From contig NC_004369.1 in the NCBI RefSeq assembly GCF_000011305.1, positions 868,001 to 932,000 on the forward strand: a DNA stretch of 64,000 nt, written 5' to 3'. The DNA comes from Corynebacterium efficiens YS-314. Its GTDB lineage: Bacteria; Actinomycetota; Actinomycetes; Mycobacteriales; Mycobacteriaceae. The notes under the pieces are model-generated. The model had not been told where the DNA came from. It ran no database searches and worked only from the letters and a program-made list of their open reading frames with translations. Below are positions 56,368 to 64,000 of this stretch, piece after piece. Made by a program: the position numbers and the translations under genes. How positions within the stretch are numbered: the first letter of the stretch is position 1; every line of letters begins with the position of its first letter.

Positions 56368-57369
56368 TTAGAAGTCCCAGTCCTCGTCGCTGGTCGCCTC
56401 CACGTCACCGATGACGTAGGAGGAGCCGGAACCACTGAAGAAGTCGTGGTTCTCATTGCTGGAGGGGTCGAGGGAGGTCATGACACCCGGGTCGAACTTG
56501 CACTGGTCGACCGGGAAGATGGATTCATACCCGAGGTTCTGCATGGCCTTGTTGGCGTTGTAGCGCAGGAACGCGGAGACGTCCTCGCTCCAGCCCAGGT
56601 CATCGTAGACGTGGCGGGTGTACTCCAGCTCGTTGTCGTACAGGTCCAGCAGCAGTTCCACCGCCTCATCGTGGTTGGTGGCCTGCTTCTCGGGGGAGAG
56701 GGTGGCGATGTGCTTCTGGTACTTGTACCCGATGTAGTAACCGTGGATCGCCTCATCGCGGATGATCAGACGGATGACATCGGCGGTGTTGGTGAGTTTG
56801 CCGATCGACGCCATGCGCAGCGGCAGGTAGAAACCACTGTAGAACAGCAGTGATTCCAACATGACGCTAGCGATCTTCTTGCGCGCCGGGGTGGAATCCT
56901 GCTGGTAGTAGTCGAGGATCCGCTTGGCCTTGTACTGCAGGTGCTCGTTGTGCCTGGACCACCGAAAGGCCTCGTTGATCTCCGGGGTGGAGGCCAGGGT
57001 CATGAAGATATTGGAGTAGGACTTGGCGTGGACCGACTCCATGAAGGAGATGTTGGTCAGCACCGCCTCCTCATGGTGGGTGGTGGCATCCGGGATCATG
57101 GAGACCGCACCGACGGTTCCCTGGATGGTGTCCAGGAGGGTCAGGCCGGTGAACACCCGCAGGGTGGCCAGGTGCTCCGCCTCGGACATGCTGTTCCACT
57201 TCTGAATGTCATTGGACACCGGGATCTTCTCCGGGAGCCAGAAGTTGGTGGTCAGGCGGTTCCAGATGTCCATGTCGACCTGGTCGGGGATGTGATCCCA
57301 GTTGATGCCCTCAATGGGGAATACATCACCGGCGGCATATTCCGCGGGGGTGAGCAGTTGGTTGGTCAT
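56368..57369 (-). CDS. nrdF: Ribonucleotide reductase class Ib beta subunit
   Basis: 333 aa, provides the tyrosyl radical and dimetal (Mn or Fe) site for dNTP synthesis together with NrdE. Recognisable are DIQKWNSMSEAEH, FMESVHAKSYSNIF (Glu-His metal ligands and radical Tyr region) and RDEAIHGYYIGYK; the C-terminal SDEDWDF is the tail that docks to NrdE. ATG 57369 has GGAAGAGGAAACC upstream; an upstream ATG at 57387 lies before that site. nrdE is not in this window. Confidence 0.95.
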   Translation of the reverse strand: MTNQLLTPAEYAAGDVFPIEGINWDHIPDQVDMDIWNRLTTNFWLPEKIPVSNDIQKWNSMSEAEHLATLRVFTGLTLLDTIQGTVGAVSMIPDATTHHEEAVLTNISFMESVHAKSYSNIFMTLASTPEINEAFRWSRHNEHLQYKAKRILDYYQQDSTPARKKIASVMLESLLFYSGFYLPLRMASIGKLTNTADVIRLIIRDEAIHGYYIGYKYQKHIATLSPEKQATNHDEAVELLLDLYDNELEYTRHVYDDLGWSEDVSAFLRYNANKAMQNLGYESIFPVDQCKFDPGVMTSLDPSSNENHDFFSGSGSSYVIGDVEATSDEDWDF

Positions 57370-57540
57370 GGTTTCCTCTTCCTTCATCGAACACGTCGCC
57401 AGGCAGGCTTGGCGACGGCGTCCCGAACCACCTTAGCCGTCCCCGCCCGAAAGCCTCATAACACGAGCTCCCCGCCACCCGGGGGCCGTGAGGCCCGCTG
57501 GTGACGGGGAGTGGGGGAGGGGTGGGGCGTCGATAAGCGC

Positions 57541-58152
57541 CTAGAAGTAGAAGCGGAACTGCCAGGCCGCTATGGCGGCGATGACCAGCAGCCAACCCAC
57601 GGCGATGGCGGCCTGGGATTTGTAGAGGCCGCGGACCGCGCCGTTGTCATAACCGCTGTAGGTTTTCACATTCCAGGCGGTCACGATGACGAACATGATG
57701 ATGGTGACGGCCCAGACGACCATGCAGTACGGGCACAGCGCGCGGATGACGAACATGGACTGATACGCCAGCCAGTGGACGAACAGGGTGGCCAGGAGCA
57801 GGCCGATCTCGGCGAGGAACCAGAACCAGCCACGGAACCGGGCCCCGGCAAGGATGCTGGCCCCGATGCCGGCGACGACCGCGAAACCGGCGATGCCGAA
57901 CAGTGGGTTGGGGATGCCGAAGGCGGAGGCCTGGCCGGACTTCATCACGCTGCCGCAGGAGATGACCTCATTGATGTCGCAGCTGGTGACATAGTTGGGG
58001 TTTTCCAGCAGGGTGAGCTTCTCAGCCATGATGATCACCGAACAGATCAGGCCGATGATGCCTCCGATGAGCAGCACCCAGCCCAGCCAGGTGGGGGGCT
58101 TGGGGGGCTGGGGCTGGTGAGATGACACGGTGGCGGGTGCTGGGGTGGACAC
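57541..58152 (-). CDS. Vitamin K epoxide reductase-family membrane protein
   Basis: 203 aa with about five transmembrane helices. The VKOR pattern is visible: two loop cysteines (TSCDINEVISCGSVM) and the redox CxxC in a helix (ALCPYCMVVW). In actinobacteria VKOR reoxidises DsbA-like proteins using quinones, supporting disulfide formation in exported proteins. Stands alone, divergent from the siderophore genes. Confidence 0.9.
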   Translation of the reverse strand: MSTPAPATVSSHQPQPPKPPTWLGWVLLIGGIIGLICSVIIMAEKLTLLENPNYVTSCDINEVISCGSVMKSGQASAFGIPNPLFGIAGFAVVAGIGASILAGARFRGWFWFLAEIGLLLATLFVHWLAYQSMFVIRALCPYCMVVWAVTIIMFVIVTAWNVKTYSGYDNGAVRGLYKSQAAIAVGWLLVIAAIAAWQFRFYF

Positions 58153-58670
58153 GGATGGAGACCTTCCGACGTGATGAAAAGACGGTGACAGGAAAGGTTC
58201 GGGGAAACTTCTGCCGCCATCCGGTGATGCGGGCTTTCGGAGGATCAGTTTAGGCCCCCGGGTCCGCGTGGCGGTGGGGTAGGGGCAATGTCACAGCCAC
58301 ATGGCGATGATTTTTCAGCTAGCGTGCCACCGCTGAAACTGGTTTCTCCGGAAAGGAGCAGTGTGGGTCACACCGCGGGGGCGGGTGTGCCCCATCTGGG
58401 GTGTGACGTGCTCGTTTTGAAGTTTGGGTGTGATGTATTTCGCAAAGGTTTGGCTAAGTTAAATCCCTATGTTAGCTTTCTTCTTTAGGTACCCTAACCT
58501 CACTAAGGGCAGCCTATTGTTCCGTGGATCGATCCGCGGTGCGGTGGGTGCCCGGGGTGGCATGTCGGGGGAATGCCTACAACAAACTGCGGGCCTCAAC
58601 CGGCCCTTTACTTAAAACCGTTCAGGTCATCGAACTGATGGCCCGCGCATGTAAAACCGAAAAGGACGTC
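58153..58670 (+). promoter_or_regulatory. Regulatory region before siderophore-binding gene
   Basis: 518 bp without a convincing gene. Holds a DtxR-like box at 58485-58503; an open frame to the left of the start at 58671 lacks coding signs. The first half is the VKOR promoter side. Confidence 0.6.
58485..58503. promoter_or_regulatory. DtxR-like iron box 1
   Basis: TTAGGTACCCTAACCTCAC resembles the DtxR consensus TTAGGTTAGGCTAACCTAA, allowing iron-dependent repression of the lipoprotein gene 168 nt downstream. Confidence 0.75.
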
Positions 58671-59678
58671 ATGGTCAACTCTCGTTTCAAGCTCGTCTCC
58701 ATCGCCACCGTCGCAGCACTGGCACTGGTTGGCTGTTCCTCCTCTGCTGAAGAGACCACCGGGGAGACCACCGCGGCCGCCGCCGCTGAGGTCATCACCA
58801 TCGAGGACAACCACGGCCCCAAGGAGATCACCTCCACCGAGACCGTCGCCGCCACCGATAACCGCGCATTCGAGCTGCTGGACCGCTGGGGTGTTGACCT
58901 GGTGGCTGCGCCGGTCCCCCTGGTTCCGTTCACCGTGACCAACTACAAGGAGAACCCTGAGATCGCGGACCTGGGTACCCACCGCGAACCGGACCTTGAG
59001 GCACTGGCCGCGGCCCAGCCCGACCTGGTGATCAACGGTCAGCGCTTCGCCCAGTACTACGACGACATCGTCTCCCTGGCCCCGGGTGCCACCGTGGTCG
59101 AGCTCGACCCACGTGACGGCGAGCCGCTCGACCAGGAGCTCATCCGTCAGGCGGAGACCCTCGGCCAGATCTTCGGTGAGGAAGAGGACGCAGCCACCCT
59201 GGTGGAGGACTTCAATACGGCCCTCGAGCGCGCCAAGAGCGCCTACGCCGAGATCTCCGATCAGACTGTCATGGCTGTCAACGTCTCCGGCGGCAACATC
59301 GGCTACATCGCCCCATCCGTCGGCCGTACCTTCGGCCCGATCTTCGACCTGGTCGGCCTGACCCCGGCACTCGAGGTGGCAAACGCCTCCAACGATCACG
59401 AGGGCGATGACATCAACGTCGAGGCAATTGCCCAGGCCAACCCGGACATCATCCTGGTCATGGACCGCGATGCCGGCACCGAAACCCGCAACGAGGCTGA
59501 CTTCACCCCGGCTGAGCAGATCATCACCAACAGTGAGGTCATGGCCAACGTCACCGCCATCAAGGACGGCAAGGTCTTCATCGCACCGGCCGACACCTAC
59601 ACCAACGAGAACATCATCACCTACACCGAGATCCTCAACGGCATGGCAGATCTCTTCGAGGAAGCCGCCCAGAAGTAA
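58671..59678 (+). CDS. Siderophore-binding lipoprotein
   Basis: 335 aa. Signal peptide with lipobox LVGC (Cys22), then a class III binding-protein fold (PDLEALAAAQPDLVINGQRF; VEAIAQANPDIILVMDRDAG) for ferric siderophore capture at the outer membrane face. ATG 58671 has AAAGGA 4 nt upstream; earlier in-frame codons overlap the promoter. Corresponds to the cg0924 type in C. glutamicum. Feeds the permeases downstream. Confidence 0.92.
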   Translation: MVNSRFKLVSIATVAALALVGCSSSAEETTGETTAAAAAEVITIEDNHGPKEITSTETVAATDNRAFELLDRWGVDLVAAPVPLVPFTVTNYKENPEIADLGTHREPDLEALAAAQPDLVINGQRFAQYYDDIVSLAPGATVVELDPRDGEPLDQELIRQAETLGQIFGEEEDAATLVEDFNTALERAKSAYAEISDQTVMAVNVSGGNIGYIAPSVGRTFGPIFDLVGLTPALEVANASNDHEGDDINVEAIAQANPDIILVMDRDAGTETRNEADFTPAEQIITNSEVMANVTAIKDGKVFIAPADTYTNENIITYTEILNGMADLFEEAAQK

Positions 59679-60080
59679 GGCGGGCTTGCACCACAGGTGG
59701 GTGAGGGAGGCGTCGACAAGCGTGGGGCATCAGCCCCTCGCACACGTGCCAGATGCCACCCCCACCGGACCGCAGGCAATCGGAAATCCGCACCACAAAC
59801 CCCAGCCTGGAACCGGAACCAGGGATCCGGGGGAGAAACCGGGAATGGATTTCTTAGGTTAGCCTTTAATATGAAAGGCTGTCTTGTAGAAACAGGGCAG
59901 CCTTTACCCCTATGTACCGCCCATATATACCGGTTCGGATTTGATGGAAGACCCCGGCACCCACCCTTGTTTGTCTTCCCGGAGAGTTTGAGCTGTCAAC
60001 CAGACCCCGCTAGAAATCAGGTAACCACCCATGTTGAACGCACCAGCCGGTGCACAACGCGGAAGGAGAGGACGACACTG
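59679..60080 (+). promoter_or_regulatory. Intergenic region with second iron box
   Basis: 402 bp between lipoprotein and first permease. Contains a DtxR-like box (59854-59872); the open frame through it shows no coding character. Indicates a separate, also iron-controlled promoter for the permease genes. Confidence 0.6.
59854..59872. promoter_or_regulatory. DtxR-like iron box 2
   Basis: TTAGGTTAGCCTTTAATAT; the left half fits the consensus perfectly and the right half partly. Confidence 0.7.
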
Positions 60081-61106
60081 ATGTCCAGTGCCATCAACAC
60101 ATCCTCATCCGCCACCACCGGGACACCAAACACCGACGCGCGCAGGAAACGCACCCGTGCCAAGCTCTTCGACTGGAAACTGATCCTCGGTTTCATCGCC
60201 GTCAGCGCACTGGTGGTGCTGTCTCTGTTCACCGGCCAGTACGACATCTTCGGCGGTGACGACGGCACGCTGATGTTCGAGGCGGTCCGCATTCCACGCA
60301 CCGTCTCCCTCATCCTGGCCGGTGCCGCCATGGCCATGTCGGGTCTGGTGATGCAGCTGCTCACCCAGAACAAATTCGTGGAGCCCACCACCACGGGAAC
60401 CACCGAATGGGCCGGCCTGGGCCTGTTGGCCGTCATGTACTTCATTCCCGCGGCCACCATTCTCGACCGCATGGTCGGTGCCGTGCTGTTCTCCTTCATC
60501 GGCACCATGGTGTTCTTCATGTTCCTCAAGCGGGTGACGCTGCGGTCCTCCCTGATCGTGCCGATCATCGGCATCATGCTCGGTGCCGTGGTCAGTTCCG
60601 TCTCCACCTTCTTCGCACTGCAGACCGACATGCTCCAGCAGCTGGGCATCTGGTTCGCCGGCTCCTTCAACACGGTGTACCGCGGACAGTACGAGGTGTT
60701 GTGGATCATCGTGTTCATCGTCATCGCCGTGTTCTTCTTCGCCGACCGCCTCACCGTCGCCGGCCTGGGTGAGGAGATCGCCACCAACGTCGGGCTGAAC
60801 TACAACCGCATGATCCTGATCGGCACCGGACTCATCGCGGTGGCCACCGGTGTGGTCACCGTGGTGGTCGGCAGCCTGCCGTTCTTGGGACTGATCGTGC
60901 CGAATATCGTCTCCATGCTCCGCGGCGATGATCTGCGGTCGAACCTGCCGTGGGTCTGCCTCGTCGGCGTGGCCGTGGTGACCATCTGTGATCTGATCAG
61001 CCGCACCATCATCGCGCCGTTCGAGATCCCCGTGTCGGTTGTCCTCGGCATCATCGGTGCCGTCGTCTTCGTGTACCTGATTGTGAGGAAGCGTAACCGT
61101 GGATAG
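60081..61106 (+). CDS. Ferric siderophore ABC permease (FecCD family), first
   Basis: 341 aa, about nine helices. Family pattern: RIPRTVSLILAGAAMAMSGL near 70-90 and GSLPFLGLIVPNIVSMLRGD near 265-285, the latter contacting the ATPase. ATG 60081 follows GGAGAGG; the frame's upstream extension is in the promoter region. Pairs with the next permease, with which it overlaps by 8 nt. Confidence 0.92.
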   Translation: MSSAINTSSSATTGTPNTDARRKRTRAKLFDWKLILGFIAVSALVVLSLFTGQYDIFGGDDGTLMFEAVRIPRTVSLILAGAAMAMSGLVMQLLTQNKFVEPTTTGTTEWAGLGLLAVMYFIPAATILDRMVGAVLFSFIGTMVFFMFLKRVTLRSSLIVPIIGIMLGAVVSSVSTFFALQTDMLQQLGIWFAGSFNTVYRGQYEVLWIIVFIVIAVFFFADRLTVAGLGEEIATNVGLNYNRMILIGTGLIAVATGVVTVVVGSLPFLGLIVPNIVSMLRGDDLRSNLPWVCLVGVAVVTICDLISRTIIAPFEIPVSVVLGIIGAVVFVYLIVRKRNRG

Positions 61107-62210
61107 GCACATCGGAACCGAACCAACCCACCTCGCCCGCCTGGAGACCCTGCATGAATCCGCGGACGTCGAGGGACATGTGGGCACCAACCTGGCGAAC
61201 CCCGTGGGCGCCAACCGCACCTCCGGTCCCTTCCAGACCGCGATGGCCAGGCGCAAATACTGGATCATCATGGCCGCGCTGTTCATCGCCGCACTGGCGT
61301 TCACCTGGGGTCTGATCTGGTACAAGAACCCCATGCCCGTCGGGCACCCCTCGTTTGCGGTCATCGCAGAACGACGCATGGAGAGCGTGTTCGTCATGCT
61401 CATCGTGGCGGTGTGTCACGCCCTGGCCACCGTTGCCTTCCAGACGGTGACCAACAACCGCATCATCACCCCGTCGATCATGGGTTTCGAGTCGCTCTAC
61501 ACCGTGATCCACACCGCCACGGTGTTCCTCTTCGGCACCACCGCGCTGCTGGCCACCCGGAACCTCGAGATGTTCGTGGGCCAGCTGGTGGTGATGATCC
61601 TGCTGACGCTGGTCCTCTACACCTGGCTGCTCACCGGCAAACGGGGCAACATGCACGCCATGCTGCTGGTCGGCATCGTCATCGGGGGTGGCCTGGGGTC
61701 GGTGTCCACATTCATGCAGCGCATGCTCACCCCGTCCGAATTCGATGTTCTCTCCGCGCGCCTCTTCGGATCCGTCAACAACGCCGAGACCGAGTACTTC
61801 CCGATCGCGGTGCCCCTGATCGTCGTGGCGGCTGTCCTGCTGGTTGCGTTCTCCCGGAAACTCAACGTGGTCGCCCTCGGTAGGGATGCGGCCACCAACC
61901 TCGGCATCAACCACCGCGCCGCCTCGATCTACACCCTCATCCTCGTCTCCATCCTCATGGCGGTGTCCACCGCGCTGGTCGGACCGATGACCTTCCTCGG
62001 ATTCCTCGTGGCCACCCTGGCCTACCAGTTCGCCGATACCTACGACCACCGCTATATCTTCCCGATGGCCGCCCTCATCGGTTACCTCGTCCTCACCGGT
62101 GCGTACTTCATCATGAACCATGTGTTCCGCGCACAGGGCGTGGTCTCGATCATCATCGAGCTGGTCGGCGGCACCGTATTCCTCATCGTCATCCTCAGAA
62201 AGGGCAGACT

Positions 62211-62214
<4 letters not shown>
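61099..62214 (+). CDS. Ferric siderophore ABC permease (FecCD family), second
   Basis: 371 aa, start GTG 61099, with an unusually long hydrophilic N-terminus of about 50 residues (THLARLETLHESADVEGHVG) before the first helix. Conserved permease motif VGPMTFLGFLVATLAYQF near 290-310. A shorter start further in cannot be excluded. Overlaps the ATPase gene by 4 nt. Confidence 0.9.
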
Positions 62215-62966
<752 letters not shown>

Positions 62967-62973
62967 CCGTATA

Positions 62974-63004
62974 CCCCGGGAACCTGATTGGTTCCCGGGG
63001 TTTT
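62974..63004 (+). terminator. Terminator of siderophore operon
   Basis: CCCCGGGAACC pairs with GGTTCCCGGGG, loop TGATT, then TTTTCT. Confidence 0.9.
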
Positions 63005-63195
63005 CTGCGCTTTGCGACGAAACCCCCGCCCACCTCTGCCTAGGTTGGGGTGGCAGGCGGTGGGGAAGTGGTTGAGAAAGCGCTTCTAGCTGGTGATTTG
63101 GCAGAAAGATGAACCATGGGTAAATTAATGAGCACACCAGCAAGGCAGCCACGAGGTTGCCAGGCGGTGAGACAGAAAAGAGCGTCAGTGAGTTT

Positions 63196-63224
63196 TTGAC
63201 TCCTGGTTGCCAACAATGTACTGT
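63196..63224 (+). promoter_or_regulatory. rRNA operon promoter
   Basis: TTGACT (63196-63201), 17-nt spacer, TACTGT (63219-63224), about 440 nt before 16S. Good -35 and spacing for a strong rrn promoter. Confidence 0.65.
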
Positions 63225-63659
63225 CGATCAAGCTGCCAACGAGCACCAACCACCATACAACGGTTGCGGGTTCGGGGTGTGCGAATGTTGTTTGAGAACT
63301 CAATAGTGTGCCATTTATTTTATGTTTGTCGTACCCCACCATACGTGGTGGGGTGGTCATGCCGGGTGGTGGGGGAGCATTACCTCCTACCACTGTAAAT
63401 AATGGACCAGGCCCCATCGGGGTGTCTGGTTGATTGTGTGCATGGTTATATTTTTTACGACACACCGGTTCCCATGCTGCTTTTCCCCGTCGGGACAAGC
63501 GGGAACCGGAAAATTGTTTTAGATTTATTTAACCATTATTTTTGGTTGAACAAGCCAGACCGCATTCTTACTCCTTTGTGGAGTGGGTGTGGTTGTTTGT
63601 TTGGCTGGGTTATCGGGCTTTTCACGCCCTGGCACACACACGTTTATGTGTGTGTCGTC
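63225..63659 (+). other. rRNA leader
   Basis: No gene. TTGTTTGAGAACTCAATAGT (about 63289-63308) resembles the conserved boxA-like antitermination and processing block of actinobacterial rrn operons. Further hairpins include ACTCC/GGAGT around 63570-63585 and AACCA/TGGTT near 63531-63547, probably for RNase III processing of the 16S precursor. Confidence 0.6.
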
Positions 63660-64000
63660 TTTTGTGGAGAGTTTGATCCTGGCTCAGGACGAACGCTGGC
63701 GGCGTGCTTAACACATGCAAGTCGAACGATGAAGCCCTGCTTGCAGGGTGGATTAGTGGCGAACGGGTGAGTAACACGTGGGTGATCTGCCCCGCACTTC
63801 GGGATAAGCCTGGGAAACTGGGTCTAATACCGGATACGACCCCCTGGTAGGTCAGGGGGTGGAAAGATTTTATCGGTGTGGGATGAGCCTGCGGCCTATC
63901 AGCTTGTTGGTGGGGTAATGGCCTACCAAGGCGTCGACGGGTAGCCGGCCTGAGAGGGTGATCGGCCACATTGGGACTGAGACACGGCCCAGACTCCTAC
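63660..64000 (+). rRNA. rrs: 16S ribosomal RNA, 5' part
   Basis: Starts near TTTGTGGAGAGTTTGATCC, the universal 5' region with the 27F primer site, and continues through GGCGTGCTTAACACATGCAA and GGCGAACGGGTGAGTAACAC to the window end. Only about 340 of roughly 1520 nt are present; the exact 5' end may differ by a few bases. Confidence 0.97.

Noticed and set aside
61051-62121. 356-aa minus-strand frame over the permease
   Set aside because: His/Gly/Glu-rich antisense shadow of a FecCD permease.
63402-63770. 122-aa frame running into 16S rRNA
   Set aside because: Overlaps the rRNA leader and gene; no coding evidence.

Overview
The window is Corynebacterium chromosome, close to C. glutamicum or C. 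efficiens. Evidence: GC-rich DNA; the gene order prfB-ftsE-ftsX-smpB-tmRNA followed by a DtxR-controlled siderophore ABC transporter and an rRNA operon, which is the order I recall around cg0911-cg0928 of C. glutamicum; the tmRNA tag AEKTQRDYALAA; an ArsR with Cys15/Cys16/Cys55; and a mycothiol-type ArsC. Species assignment is inference.

Layout. (1) 15-5081: inositol-monophosphatase-family gene, prfB, ftsE, ftsX, smpB, a DUF488 gene and tmRNA ssrA. (2) 5060-45436: a prophage of about 40.35 kb integrated in the 3' end of ssrA. A 23-bp core is repeated at both ends (5060-5082 and 45414-45436), and arm-like TTAGTCA repeats lie inside each end. The prophage supplies its own terminator for ssrA, while the native one is stranded beyond the right end. 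Reading left to right it holds an integrase; a lysogeny block on the minus strand (PIN-like toxin with MerR/DUF433 antitoxin, secreted or membrane proteins, ImmA-like protease, repressor); an early rightward operon of many small overlapping genes (Cro-like, excisionase-like, antirepressor, WhiB-like, HNH/replication-like); a kinase-kinase-HNH fusion; and a full siphovirus morphogenesis set (terminases, portal, protease, capsid, connectors, tail tube, frameshifted tail chaperones, 1543-aa tape measure, baseplate and fibre proteins). It ends with a two-enzyme endolysin, holin-like membrane proteins and a right-end accessory zone. That zone carries a HEPN-motif gene between two near-identical terminators, a third partial att core and an orphan gene. 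No structural or lysis gene looks broken, so the prophage could be intact.

(3) 45483-52054: cytidine-deaminase-like gene with an unclear start, DUF4303-like gene, a long inverted repeat, a four-gene maltose-type ABC importer (ATPase, Tat lipoprotein, two permeases) and a small membrane protein. (4) 52163-56277: arsenic island with a flavin monooxygenase and arsR on the minus strand, divergent from acr3 and three arsC-type genes. (5) 56368-58152: nrdF and a VKOR-family protein. (6) 58485-62966: siderophore-binding lipoprotein, two permeases and an ATPase, with two DtxR-like boxes. (7) 62967-64000: terminator, rRNA promoter and leader, and the 5' part of 16S rRNA, which runs off the window.

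Most interesting: the HEPN-motif gene as a candidate lysogen-defence moron, the tandem P-loop kinase plus HNH fusion next to the terminase, the nested att-core copies at the right end, the toxin-antitoxin pair with its palindromic operator, and the WhiB protein with an extra zinc-binding tail.
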